50,428 bases of DNA from an uncultured Bacteroidia bacterium. GTDB lineage: Bacteria; Bacteroidota; Bacteroidia; Bacteroidales; Prolixibacteraceae. Both the position numbers and the translations under genes were made by a program. The stretch's first letter is position 1. The number at the start of each line of letters is the position of its first letter. The notes under the pieces were generated by a model. The model did not search any database. It saw only the letters and a list, made by a program, of their open reading frames with translations, and was not told where the DNA came from. Positions 42,005 through 50,428 of the stretch are shown piece by piece. The DNA lies in the NCBI GenBank assembly GCA_903923905.1, contig CAIXZH010000026.1:1-50428 (forward strand), given 5' to 3'.

Positions 42005-43129
42005 ATGAAGATAAAAAAGAGCGGGCCAAAGTCAGCCGAACGATTGCAATCGCTGGATGTATTGCGTGGTTTTGACATGCTATGGATCGTAGGCGGCGGA
42101 AGCCTGATTGAAGCCTGGGCAAAAGAGACAAAATGGGGTTGGGTTCAGTTTATCGCTGATCAGATGGAACATGCGAATTGGGAAGGATTTCATTTTGAAG
42201 ATCTTATTTTCCCATTGTTTATGTTTATTTCCGGAGTCGCAATTCCTTATGCTATTTCAGCAAAAACCGGGCAAGGGGTTAAAAGAAAGACCTTGCTTAG
42301 TAAAATTGTTAGACGAGGACTTATGTTGGTGCTTCTTGGCATATTCTACAGCGGGGTATTGAAGAATGGATCTCCCCATCTTCGGTTTACAAGTGTACTC
42401 GGTCAGATTGGTCTTGGTTATTTATTTGCTGCAACGATAATCCTCTATACAAAATCACTAAAAACACGAATAGTATGGCTGATAGGTATACTGGCAGGTA
42501 TTGCCATTCTTCAGCTGGCAGTCCCTGTTCCTGGTCATGGGGCCGGGCTTTTGGATCGCGAGTGGGGTATGAATGCCTGGATCGATCGGATGTTTTTGCC
42601 TGGCAGACTATTTGGCGGCACCTTTGATCCCGAAGGGTTATTGTGCATCGTTTCAGCAATAACCGTTACCTTGATGGGTTCACTTGCGGGATCAGTCTTG
42701 CATGATAAGTTGCCCGCCACACTAATAAAAGCTTCAACCCTGGCTATTGGGGGGACAATTCTGGTGATAATCGCCCTGGTTCTTTCGCCAGTTTATCCAA
42801 TCATTAAATCGGCCTGGACCGTTCCGTTTAATCTTCTCGCGGCCGGGATCAGTTCAATATTATTATCCCTGTTTTATTTTATGATTGATATTAAGGGTTG
42901 GACACAGGGGTTTCTTTCCTATATAATCCTTTTCTTTAAAGTAATTGGAATGAATTCAATAACCATTTACATGGCCTATCGGATTGTAGATTTCGAAGGA
43001 ATCTCCGATTTTTTCACAGGCTGGCTTGTTGCTCCATTTGGCGCCTGGGTTGTAATTCTAGGTTCAATTCTACTTGAATGGTTACTTCTTTACTACCTGT
43101 ACCAAAAGAAAATCTTCCTCAGAATTTAA
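42005..43129 (+). CDS. HGSNAT/DUF5009-type membrane acyltransferase
   Basis: 374 residues, about ten membrane spans. Starts RLQSLDVLRGFDMLWIVGGG, the family signature (LDxxRGxxM), and continues HFEDLIFPLFMFISGVAIPY, where the His/Asp region aligns with the heparan-alpha-glucosaminide N-acetyltransferase family. Bacterial members (DUF5009, NagX-like) are thought to acylate sugars at or across the inner membrane; donor and acceptor are unknown. It lies upstream of the FAD oxidoreductase but 215 bases away, with its own start. Several carbohydrate-related genes follow (fucosidase, deacetylase), which fits a glycan role. Confidence 0.88.
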   Translation: MKIKKSGPKSAERLQSLDVLRGFDMLWIVGGGSLIEAWAKETKWGWVQFIADQMEHANWEGFHFEDLIFPLFMFISGVAIPYAISAKTGQGVKRKTLLSKIVRRGLMLVLLGIFYSGVLKNGSPHLRFTSVLGQIGLGYLFAATIILYTKSLKTRIVWLIGILAGIAILQLAVPVPGHGAGLLDREWGMNAWIDRMFLPGRLFGGTFDPEGLLCIVSAITVTLMGSLAGSVLHDKLPATLIKASTLAIGGTILVIIALVLSPVYPIIKSAWTVPFNLLAAGISSILLSLFYFMIDIKGWTQGFLSYIILFFKVIGMNSITIYMAYRIVDFEGISDFFTGWLVAPFGAWVVILGSILLEWLLLYYLYQKKIFLRI

Positions 43130-43308
43130 TGCTGATAAATTTAGATTGCAAGTTTCATTGAACAACGGAGTGTCTGATATTCAAGTATATCAAGGTGAAT
43201 TTGAATATCGTATACGTTCGTATACATCTACAGGATTGCCAGTTGAAAAAATATTAAAATTAAACGTTCATGTAGCCCTAAATTGATGTGGATTTTACGA
43301 AATATAAT

Positions 43309-43337
43309 TTTGAGATATGAATCAGATTGTATCTTTG
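43309..43337 (+). promoter_or_regulatory. promoter of the FAD oxidoreductase gene
   Basis: TTTG (43309-43312), 17 bases, TATCTTTG (43330-43337): both Bacteroidota promoter elements. The -7 element ends 7 bases before the ATG at 43345, so the leader is very short or absent. Confidence 0.6.
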
Positions 43338-43344
43338 ACAAATC

Positions 43345-44406
43345 ATGATCGACTTTCTAATAATTGGCCAGGGATTATCTGGCAGCCTGCTGGCCTGGGA
43401 ACTGATTCAACGTGGTTGTTCTGTTGTCATTGTGGATAATGGGATTGAGAATGCTTCGCAGGTTGCGGCGGGCCTGATAAATCCGGTTACCGGTAAGCGA
43501 CTGGTAAAATCGGCCGATGCAGGGAGACTTCTAACTACATCCAGAAATTTCTATTCCTATTTGGAAGATTTTTTTCACCAAGAGTTTTTCAGGACAAAAC
43601 CGATGTTGCGGATCTTCAGAAGTGAAAAGGAATTAAATGAGGCAGAAAGACGATATATAAATCCAGATTATGCCGGTTATATCAATAATATCCAAACGAG
43701 CGAAAATCATATTGGTAATCTCACAACACCATTTGGTTATATGGAACAAACCAATGCCGGACATTTGTTAACGTTGTCAGTGTTGGATTGCCTGAAAACG
43801 TTTTTTATTTCCAAAAATTGTTACCGGCAGGCTTCTATAGAATATCGGGATATTCTGCTTGAACCGACTCTGCACTGGCAGGACATTTATCCAAAACAAG
43901 TCATTTTTTGTGAAGGACACTTTGCGACACAAAATCCCTGGTTTTCGTGGCTTCCCTTTCAACCGGTTAAGGGAGAGATTTTAACGCTTCAACATGAGAC
44001 CATTTTGCCAGATAAGATCCTCAACTACGGCAACTGGCTTATCCCGCTAAGTTCCAATCAAATCAGAATCGGTGCCACATTTGACAGGGTGAATCTGGAT
44101 ATTCAAGCTACCGAAGTTGGGAAAAATAGGTTACTGGACGAGGTTAAAAAGCTTTCTCCCGATTTAAGGAACTCTATAATTATCAAGCATCAGGCAAATA
44201 TCCGTCCCTGCACATTAGACAGAAATCCCTTTATCGGCCACCATCCTGTGCACAATCAACTTGGGATTTTCAATGGTTTTGGGGCAAAAGGGAGTCTGCA
44301 AATACCATGGTACTGCAAACATTTTGTCAATCATCTTTTAGAAGGAAATCTACTATTATCAACCTGCAATATCGGTCGTTATTATCATAAACATATTAAA
44401 GATTGA
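43345..44406 (+). CDS. FAD-dependent oxidoreductase, DAO/glycine-oxidase-like
   Basis: 353 residues. N-terminal dinucleotide-binding fold FLIIGQGLSGSLLAWELIQRG followed by an acidic VIVDNG end of beta-2 and QVAAGLINPVTGKRLVKS, the DAO-family substrate/flavin segment. The C-terminal IRPCTLDRNPFIGHHPVHNQ and FNGFGAKGSLQIPW match the flavin-contacting end of the family. Members oxidise amines or amino acids such as glycine or D-amino acids, or act on tRNA (MnmC); the substrate here is unknown. Usual family length 350-400. Confidence 0.86.
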   Translation: MIDFLIIGQGLSGSLLAWELIQRGCSVVIVDNGIENASQVAAGLINPVTGKRLVKSADAGRLLTTSRNFYSYLEDFFHQEFFRTKPMLRIFRSEKELNEAERRYINPDYAGYINNIQTSENHIGNLTTPFGYMEQTNAGHLLTLSVLDCLKTFFISKNCYRQASIEYRDILLEPTLHWQDIYPKQVIFCEGHFATQNPWFSWLPFQPVKGEILTLQHETILPDKILNYGNWLIPLSSNQIRIGATFDRVNLDIQATEVGKNRLLDEVKKLSPDLRNSIIIKHQANIRPCTLDRNPFIGHHPVHNQLGIFNGFGAKGSLQIPWYCKHFVNHLLEGNLLLSTCNIGRYYHKHIKD

Positions 44407-44515
44407 TGATGTTATAAACAGAATTCGAAATAGGCTTTTCTCATCAAAACATTTTTGGATTACTTTAAATTACAGTTTTCCTATCAATGAATAAAAATCA
44501 TTTCCACGCGAAAAG

Positions 44516-45892
44516 TCATCGACGTTCGTTATATACCCCAAGCTCAGCAATTGTCGGATTTGCCGTGAAACTGTCAAACAGAATCCTGATTTTGCTCCCC
44601 CAAACACGGTTGAAGCGGTGAATTTTCACGATATGGGAATTGCTCCCCTCAAAAACCGTTTCCCATTGCCCATGCGTAAAATATTGAATCCGGTATTGTT
44701 TGATACCTTTCTTTGCCTCAGTAATTACAACCATATTAAATGGTTTTTCAGTACCCAAGTCCACTCCATACCACGGATTCTTCACATGTATATTCGATTC
44801 CCAATAAGTTTTAAAATCATCATCATTCCCAAGGTCAGAAATCTGCATGTCCCAACTCCAGGAAGAATCTGCAGGCTTGTGTTTGGCTATATTGGTTGAA
44901 ATTACCGGAGATTCGCTAATGTCAAACCGGGCCACTGGACCCTCATTTTTCCATAAGGCACCTATCTTTTTCAAAAGGCCGAGGGCATTATCGTCAATCA
45001 ACCCCTCCTGGTTAGGCGCTACATTAAAAATAAAATTACAAAATGCCCGATTTAAAGGAATAATATTCTCATTTACAATATATCCGGCATCCTTTACAGG
45101 GCTGGTCGGAAAATCTTTCTTCCAGAACCATTGGCTATTAATGGGCAGGCATGACATAGAAGGTAATAGATTATTTTCCTGGTCCATTTTTTCTCCGGCA
45201 TTTTGTTCATATGATTTGATATCACTATAGAATAAAGCCGAGGCTGGATACTTTGCCGCGTTTAAATCCATTACCAAACAATTTGGCTGAAGCGATTTGA
45301 TCAGCAAATAAATATCTTCGAAAGGGATTTCATCATAACTTATCCGTGCCCAGGGGGATTCCCACCCATCGATGAAAAGTGCAGTGATCTCTCCATAATT
45401 GCTAAACAACTCCCGGATTTGTTCTTTTACCATTTCCACATGTTTTTGGGTAATATGGCTAGGCCGAAGGTAATGGTGGGTATCGAGAATGGAATAGTAA
45501 AGCATAACTTTTAAACCTTTGGCACGAAAGGCATCAACATATTCCTTGACAACATCCCGTTTTAATGGACTGTTCATCACATTATAATCGGTCGATTTGG
45601 TATTCCACAAGCAAAAACCGCTGTGGTGTTTGGTTGTCAGACAACCATAACTCATATTTGCCGATTTTGCTGCAGTTGCCCACTGATTGCAATCTAACCT
45701 GGTTGGGTTGAAGACCGTTATTGGCGTATTTGGATCGGGCCAATCGTCAGTTGAAAAGGTTGGAATATTGAAATGGATGAACATTCCGAATCTTAAGTCT
45801 GCAAATTCCTGTTGCAGAGTATGCAATGACTTTTGTGCATACAGGTTCAGACAAAGTAATAGCGCAATAAGAGAGGCGACAGCTTTTTTCAT
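44516..45892 (-). CDS. secreted GH29 alpha-L-fucosidase with C-terminal discoidin-like domain
   Basis: 458 residues from ATG 45892; the frame extends to 45937 but the signal peptide begins MKKAVASLIALLLCLNLYAQ. Catalytic domain ~20-340: ADLRFGMFIHFNIPTF, KHHSGFCLWNTKSTDYNV and the nucleophile Asp175 in ITALFIDGWESP. This matches the shorter, broader-substrate GH29 subgroup. The last ~110 residues (NPWYGVDLGTEKPFNMVVI onwards) look like an F5/8 type C / CBM32-like module. The enzyme should remove terminal alpha-fucose from extracellular or periplasmic glycans. It is not in a recognisable polysaccharide utilisation locus: no SusC/SusD pair nearby. Confidence 0.9.
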   Translation of the reverse strand: MKKAVASLIALLLCLNLYAQKSLHTLQQEFADLRFGMFIHFNIPTFSTDDWPDPNTPITVFNPTRLDCNQWATAAKSANMSYGCLTTKHHSGFCLWNTKSTDYNVMNSPLKRDVVKEYVDAFRAKGLKVMLYYSILDTHHYLRPSHITQKHVEMVKEQIRELFSNYGEITALFIDGWESPWARISYDEIPFEDIYLLIKSLQPNCLVMDLNAAKYPASALFYSDIKSYEQNAGEKMDQENNLLPSMSCLPINSQWFWKKDFPTSPVKDAGYIVNENIIPLNRAFCNFIFNVAPNQEGLIDDNALGLLKKIGALWKNEGPVARFDISESPVISTNIAKHKPADSSWSWDMQISDLGNDDDFKTYWESNIHVKNPWYGVDLGTEKPFNMVVITEAKKGIKQYRIQYFTHGQWETVFEGSNSHIVKIHRFNRVWGSKIRILFDSFTANPTIAELGVYNERR

Positions 45893-45959
45893 AAACTTTA
45901 TCCATTTTTTAAAAAAAAAGGTCCCCTTTCTTTTCAATTTCTTTGGTAAGAAACCCTTT

Positions 45960-46670
45960 TTATGCCCAATGGCTCAATTGGCGAAGGTTGTTTCGGAATC
46001 GGCGAATTCGTTGAATAGCAGGCGAATAGTAAAGACGGCGAACTTTTGGGAATTCAATTTTACTAAATTCGTACCCTTCAGCCTTTAATGCCTTTATTGC
46101 ACGGGGAAGTACCCAATAGAGGTGGCTTGCTGCTTTTTTTGAATCATGAAAGGTAATGATGCTTCCGGCTCGGGCAAAATCCAATACATTCTGCAAAACC
46201 TCTTCCTTGGTAATGTTCTGGTTATAGTCACAGGAGATCACATCCCACATCACTATTTTATACCTGCCGGAAAGGTAACGATATTGAGCTCTCTTCAGCC
46301 ATCCATGCGGCGGACGGAAAAGATTCGATCCAATTAGCCTATCGGCCTGAACGATATCCTTATAATAAGTAAGATTATCCGATTTAAGTCCTTGCAGATG
46401 GTGGTAAGTATGATTTCCAACAGCATGACCTTCATCAACGATCTGTTCAAAAATTTCAGGATACCTGAAAACATTCTCTCCAACAGCAAAAAAAGTTGCT
46501 TCAATGTTGTTTTTACGTAGCAGATCTAATACCCATGGCGTTACCTCAGGAATAGGACCATCATCAAAGGTAAGATACACCGTTTTTGAATTTTCGGGCA
46601 TCCGCCAAATGGCTAGTGGAAACCATTTGGTAATATACTGTGGAAGGTGAACCTGAAGTTTAAATCTCAT
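45960..46670 (-). CDS. polysaccharide deacetylase family protein (NodB domain)
   Basis: 236 residues from ATG 46670; a TTG at 46694 would add eight residues. NodB homology domain with all motifs: TVYLTFDDGPIPEV (catalytic base Asp and metal Asp), NHTYHHL (metal His pair), RPPHGW (motif 3), MWDVISCDYNQNI (motif 4) and ITFHDS (motif 5). There is no signal peptide. Family members remove acetyl or formyl groups from chitin, peptidoglycan or lipid-linked sugars; this short cytoplasmic type resembles enzymes of glycan-lipid modification. Substrate unknown. Confidence 0.91.
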   Translation of the reverse strand: MRFKLQVHLPQYITKWFPLAIWRMPENSKTVYLTFDDGPIPEVTPWVLDLLRKNNIEATFFAVGENVFRYPEIFEQIVDEGHAVGNHTYHHLQGLKSDNLTYYKDIVQADRLIGSNLFRPPHGWLKRAQYRYLSGRYKIVMWDVISCDYNQNITKEEVLQNVLDFARAGSIITFHDSKKAASHLYWVLPRAIKALKAEGYEFSKIEFPKVRRLYYSPAIQRIRRFRNNLRQLSHWA

Positions 46671-46748
46671 TCCCTGGATTATCAATCGACCCAATTTTTG
46701 CTACTAAGGGTCAAAAGTATATAATTCTATTCAGAATAAACAAATAAT

Positions 46749-49700
46749 TTATTCTTTTAATCTCTCGCCGGCTAAATCAGGCTGATAAATCACCAATAAA
46801 TTATTTAATCTAGTGGCAATATCATCACTGAGTGCCTTCTCTCCATAGTGTCTTGAAACGTTACTCAACTCCCGCATGATATAAAATGAACGTTGCAGCT
46901 CATCCTGAACCGATGCCCGGAATCGCGGCTCAAGGGTGAAATAGTATTTCAACTCCTCCTCACAATTTCGGGCCATGACTTTCGCCACCTCATTCCCTTT
47001 TGAGCTAGCTGCAGGGAAAGTAGTGATCCCTAAAGATAAACTGTCGGTAGTGGCACTTTTTATTAGATTGTGGGCTGCCCTGTAATAGGATTCCACCATC
47101 AGCAGGTTAAAGTAATTATAGGTCACCTTCGAATTGGGAACTAATTCATTACAACGATCAAGTACGGCAATGGCAGAATCTCGTTTCCCCTGATCAAGCA
47201 ATCCATTGGCTAACTTAACGAAACTGTTCCGCACATTCATTGCCATGCGAATATTGTTCTCATCGAGGTAAACCTTTGGATCATTCATGTTACCCCATTT
47301 GAACTTACGGATGATGTTATTGTACATTACATCGGAACGTATACCTCCAACCTGACCGCTCTTTAAAGGTGTTTTAATCGGAACGAGCCGGTAAGCAAAT
47401 CCTTCTGTCTGAAAATATTCCTGCAAATTCAGGTATTTCTCCCTCCCGACGGTTATGGCAAAATAGATTGGTCGCTTCCAGTTGTTGTTGGCAATCATGT
47501 CCAGAATCATCAGCTCATCCTTGGTTACATAATTCCCGGTTAACTTTATCTCCATCTGGGAAACAATCTTGTCGGCATCCTTCGGGTCTATCACATTGTT
47601 GGCGAGAACGGCACCCTTGTCAACCGGATAAACCAACTGTTTGGAGGGGATAAAAGAGGCGTTATCCGCTTGTTGTAATTTAGTCCCTGCATCGTCGGAG
47701 CGGACAAAGTCCATCGCCTCCTTTAAATTCACCGGTCGTTTGATCTGATCCAGCACATAAATGACATCGCGGGTTCCCTGTACATACTGGTTATGCTCAA
47801 ATTTAATAGGAAGCGGATCTGATTCATAAGCCTTTCGCTTCATCTGATCAACATACCAGTCGGTTTGAAAATAGCTTAAATTACATACCCGAACGTCAGT
47901 TCTGACCCCTTCGACCATCTGGGCATACCATAAAGGGAATGTATCGTTGTCCCCATTGGTAAAGATGATCGCATTCGGGGCACACGACTCGAGGTAGTCA
48001 CGTCCGAGATCACACGTTGTATACCTACCGGAACGATCATGGTCATCCCAGTTTTGATTCGCCATCAGACATGGAACGGCAATAAGGGAAAGGGCAGTGG
48101 CCACAATGGCGCTGGTCTTGGCAGCCGACACTTTCATAAAAAGCTGGAACAACGAAAGGACTCCCAGCCCAATCCAAATTGCAAAGGCATAGAAAGAACC
48201 TGCATAGGCATAATCCCGCTCACGGGGTTGAAGCGGTTCCTGATTCAGGAAAACCAATATTGCAAGACCTGTCATAATAAACAAGGTCATCACGACCCAG
48301 AAATCCTCTCTCCCTTTATGCCCTGCATTAACCTGAAAAAACAAACCAAGTAATCCGAGTATTAATGGGAGCATAAAATATTTATTTTTTCCTCTGTTTT
48401 CGGCCAGGGTCTTCGGCAGATGGTTCTGATCACCCAACCGGATAGAATCAAGGAAATTAAATCCGGTGATCCAGTTCCCGTTTAATATATCGCCATACCC
48501 CTGGTTATCATTCTGGCGTCCGGAAAAATTCCACATGAAATATCGCCAATACATCCAGTTAATTTGGTAAGAGAAGAAAAAGCTGAGGTTCTCCATGAAT
48601 GTCGGTTTCATAATCTGCTGGGGCTCACCTTCCCTGTTGGTAACCTGGATAGGTGTCCCTTTTATATTTGCCCAGTTCTTATACTCTTTGACATGATCCG
48701 GAGTCGAGCTGTACATTCTGGGGAAGAAAGTCATGAACCGACTGTCGTAATTTGGAGCTTGTTTATAATCAGCAATTTCATATCTTCCATTACGTTCAAC
48801 ATAGTTGGCACTTCCCTTTGAATAAGGGTTCTCTGTATCAAGTGGGGCATTAAAGTATTGGCCATATAATAATGGAGTAGATCCATACTGGTCTCGGTTA
48901 AGGTATGATAGCAATGAAAAGACATTGTCAGGATTATTCTGATCCATAGGAGGATTGGCTATCGACCGTATCATAATTAATGCATAGGAGGAGTAACCTA
49001 TTAACATAACTGCTAAACCCAGAATGATGGTATTGGCAATTACCTTTTTCTTTTGGATAGTATATTTTACTCCCCAGACAATCAAGGCAATTAGCAGTAG
49101 CATATAGATAATCGTGCCGGTGTTGTAAGGAGCACCAATCCCATTTACAAATAGGAGTTCAAACCGTTGAGCCAGGATTAAAACTCCCGGAATAAAGAGA
49201 TATAACACAAAAGCGACTAATAAAATCGAAATTGTTACTGCAATGACTACACCCCAGGGAGTCGTTTTATATTTTCGGAAAAAGTAAACCAGAACAATAG
49301 CAGGAATAGCCAATAGATTCAATAAATGAATACCAATGGAGAGTCCAATCAGGTAACTGATAAGGATAAGCCAACGGTTCGCAAACTTATCATCAGCCTC
49401 GTTTTCCCATTTCAGGATGCACCAGAGTACAAGGGCCGTAAACAAGGAAGACATGCCATAAACCTCCGCCTCAACAGCTGAGAACCAGAAGGTATCGGAG
49501 AAGGTATAGGCAAGAGCTCCCACAGCTCCGGCACCCAAAATAGCAATTAATTGCGGCAGGGTAGGATCAGAATCCTTCACTCCTATTATTTTGTGGGCCA
49601 TATGAGTGATAGTCCAAAAAAGAAACAGGATAGTAAAGGCACTTGCCAAAGCAGTTAATATGTTACACATCAGTGCAACATGAGCAGTATTATTGGCAAA

Positions 49701-49904
49701 CATGGTAAAAATACGACCCATAATCATAAACAGGGGTGCGCCCGGAGGATGACCCACCTGAATGGAAAAGGCAGTTGTGATGAATTCGGGACAGTCCCAG
49801 AAACTGGCCGTCGGTTCAATAGTACTCAGGTAAACAATAGCTGCAACCAGAAATATAAACCACCCAACAACAGTATTATAATACTTATATCCTTTTATAT
49901 TCAT
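46749..49904 (-). CDS. DUF2723 multi-spanning membrane protein, probable GT-C-type glycosyltransferase
   Basis: 1051 residues from ATG 49904 (a TTG two codons upstream is in frame). The N-terminal ~600 residues hold about a dozen membrane spans and the family start TIEPTASFWDCPEFITTAF followed by QVGHPPGAPLFMIMGRIF. The loop acidic residues after the first span are the usual GT-C catalytic place. The C-terminal ~450 residues are soluble with helical repeats that may be TPR-like (KRDSAIAVLDRCNELVP). DUF2723 proteins are universal in Bacteroidota and related to TMEM260, a eukaryotic protein O-mannosyltransferase, so protein O-glycosylation is the leading hypothesis. It stands alone. Confidence 0.9.
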   Translation of the reverse strand: MNIKGYKYYNTVVGWFIFLVAAIVYLSTIEPTASFWDCPEFITTAFSIQVGHPPGAPLFMIMGRIFTMFANNTAHVALMCNILTALASAFTILFLFWTITHMAHKIIGVKDSDPTLPQLIAILGAGAVGALAYTFSDTFWFSAVEAEVYGMSSLFTALVLWCILKWENEADDKFANRWLILISYLIGLSIGIHLLNLLAIPAIVLVYFFRKYKTTPWGVVIAVTISILLVAFVLYLFIPGVLILAQRFELLFVNGIGAPYNTGTIIYMLLLIALIVWGVKYTIQKKKVIANTIILGLAVMLIGYSSYALIMIRSIANPPMDQNNPDNVFSLLSYLNRDQYGSTPLLYGQYFNAPLDTENPYSKGSANYVERNGRYEIADYKQAPNYDSRFMTFFPRMYSSTPDHVKEYKNWANIKGTPIQVTNREGEPQQIMKPTFMENLSFFFSYQINWMYWRYFMWNFSGRQNDNQGYGDILNGNWITGFNFLDSIRLGDQNHLPKTLAENRGKNKYFMLPLILGLLGLFFQVNAGHKGREDFWVVMTLFIMTGLAILVFLNQEPLQPRERDYAYAGSFYAFAIWIGLGVLSLFQLFMKVSAAKTSAIVATALSLIAVPCLMANQNWDDHDRSGRYTTCDLGRDYLESCAPNAIIFTNGDNDTFPLWYAQMVEGVRTDVRVCNLSYFQTDWYVDQMKRKAYESDPLPIKFEHNQYVQGTRDVIYVLDQIKRPVNLKEAMDFVRSDDAGTKLQQADNASFIPSKQLVYPVDKGAVLANNVIDPKDADKIVSQMEIKLTGNYVTKDELMILDMIANNNWKRPIYFAITVGREKYLNLQEYFQTEGFAYRLVPIKTPLKSGQVGGIRSDVMYNNIIRKFKWGNMNDPKVYLDENNIRMAMNVRNSFVKLANGLLDQGKRDSAIAVLDRCNELVPNSKVTYNYFNLLMVESYYRAAHNLIKSATTDSLSLGITTFPAASSKGNEVAKVMARNCEEELKYYFTLEPRFRASVQDELQRSFYIMRELSNVSRHYGEKALSDDIATRLNNLLVIYQPDLAGERLKE

Positions 49905-50114
49905 AATCAATTACTTGTATGTCACATTTTAAAGCTGTCATCCTAAAGCCGGAGCCACTCAATTCTCAAAAAAGCTTACGAAGATATTAATAATCCTTTT
50001 AGACCTACCAAAGTTATGCTTAACATTACCATAAATTAACTTTTGGAACATTGAAACTGTCATTATGGAAATAAACAAATAAACCGAATGTTTCTATTTT
50101 TTATTGCCAATCAG
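49905..50114. other. intergenic region upstream of the tRNA-Gln pair
   Basis: No gene seen. It should contain the promoter of the DUF2723 gene on the minus strand; I find no strong TAnnTTTG there. Confidence 0.3.
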
Positions 50115-50143
50115 TTTGCAACAAAAAAAAATTAGTACTTTTG
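50115..50143 (+). promoter_or_regulatory. promoter of the tRNA-Gln operon
   Basis: TTTG (50115-50118), 17 bases, TACTTTTG (50136-50143), about 30 bases before the first tRNA. Same 17-base spacing as the promoter at 43309. Confidence 0.6.
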
Positions 50144-50174
50144 CAGCCGTCTTAAATAATAAGACTTTATAGAT

Positions 50175-50250
50175 TGACCCGTGGTGTAATTGGCAACACG
50201 TCTGGTTTTGGTCCAGAAGAGTTCAAGTTCGAGCCTTGACGGGTCAACCA
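50175..50250 (+). tRNA. tRNA-Gln, anticodon TTG
   Basis: Acceptor TGACCCG with CGGGTCA, D arm GTGT-ACAC, anticodon arm TCTGG-TTTTGGT-CCAGA with TTG, T arm CAAGT-TCGAGCC-TTGA region. Discriminator A at 50247; the encoded CCA (50248-50250) follows. Confidence 0.93.
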
Positions 50251-50256
50251 TTAATC

Positions 50257-50329
50257 TGTCCTGTGGTGTAATTGGCAACACGTCTGATTCTGGATCAGAA
50301 GAGTTCAGGTTCGAAACCTGACAGGACAA
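50257..50329 (+). tRNA. tRNA-Gln, anticodon CTG
   Basis: Acceptor TGTCCTG with CAGGACA, D arm GTGT-ACAC, anticodon arm TCTGA-TTCTGGA-TCAGA with CTG. Six bases after the first tRNA-Gln. CCA is not encoded (the discriminator A is followed by CT). Confidence 0.93.
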
Positions 50330-50338
50330 CTGAAAATC

Positions 50339-50370
50339 AAAGAGTTACAAATATTTTGTAGCTCTTTTTT
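50339..50370 (+). terminator. rho-independent terminator of the tRNA-Gln operon
   Basis: AAAGAGTTACAAA (50339-50351) pairs with TTTGTAGCTCTTT (50355-50367), one G-U pair, 3-base loop, followed by T-rich sequence. Confidence 0.85.
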
Positions 50371-50376
50371 ATTTCT

Positions 50377-50415
50377 GTACAAACATTGTACAAACAAGTT
50401 GGCCTAAAGTACAAA
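50377..50415. repeat. three GTACAAA repeats downstream of the tRNA-Gln operon
   Basis: GTACAAA at 50377, 50388 and 50409: spacings of 11 and 21, about one and two helical turns. The location just beyond a tRNA operon is a usual integration site for genomic islands, so these may be integrase-binding or att sequences. The window ends before any integrase gene could be seen. Confidence 0.45.
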
Positions 50416-50428
50416 AAACCCTCCTAGT

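Noticed and set aside
43130-43344. Insertion sequence or transposon remnant after the acyltransferase gene
   Set aside because: No terminal inverted repeats, target duplication or transposase motif can be seen.

Overview
The window looks like a chromosomal segment of a Bacteroidota bacterium, most like the Bacteroidales/Marinilabiliales side of the phylum. The reasons are the many TAnnTTTG promoter cores, the AT-rich intergenic DNA, and family types typical of the phylum: a DUF2723 membrane protein, a lamin-tail protein with a gliding-type C-terminal domain, a two-module NRPS, and a caa3 oxidase beside an NrfD/iron-sulfur module. The taxonomic call is inference from sequence style, not from a marker search.

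Layout. 1-2300: the 3' end of a Nif3-like gene, a coiled-coil zinc-ribbon protein, and a short ssb preceded by a striking array of CG dinucleotides spaced 10 nt apart. 2455-5799: tex and an AI-2E/PerM membrane protein. 5788-14929, all on the minus strand: a respiratory block running from an HMA lipoprotein through a TAT-exported iron-sulfur protein, an NrfD-type membrane protein, a membrane-anchored cytochrome c, a SCO copper chaperone, CoxA, CoxC, subunit IV and a cytochrome-c-fused CoxB, to heme O synthase. This reads as a quinol-to-oxygen chain in which a small NrfD/Fe-S/cytochrome c unit stands in for bc1 or full alternative complex III. 15334-19749: pfkA, cmk-ispH, and a DMT exporter with a YkgJ-type protein. 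20011-25806: a dienelactone hydrolase, an orphan AcvB/VirJ-like hydrolase, an ECF sigma factor with rsmG, a small zinc-ribbon protein preceded by a second 10-nt CG array, ribD and prmC. 25980-32829: a lamin-tail surface protein, asd, hflX, pirin behind a palindromic operator, and cbpA-cbpM.

32960-40806 is a compact natural-product operon: a phosphopantetheinyl transferase followed by a 2409-residue NRPS, C-A-PCP-C-A-PCP-reductase. The expected product class is a reductively released dipeptide aldehyde or alcohol, or a pyrazinone derived from it. 41130-41910: a tRNA-Ala, a tiny membrane ORF and the wreck of a response-regulator receiver domain, probably the remains of a hybrid histidine kinase. 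42005-49904: a HGSNAT-like acyltransferase, an FAD oxidoreductase, a GH29 fucosidase, a polysaccharide deacetylase and a large DUF2723 protein. The window ends in two tandem tRNA-Gln genes, a terminator and helically spaced GTACAAA repeats that may be an integration site.

Two things stand out as possibly undescribed. First, the paired CG-N8 arrays (1812-1884 and 23202-23290) sit in front of two unlinked genes, an ssb paralogue without the acidic tail and a small zinc-ribbon protein, which suggests a shared regulon. Second, the minimal NrfD/Fe-S/cytochrome c module has two iron-sulfur motifs that each lack one cysteine.
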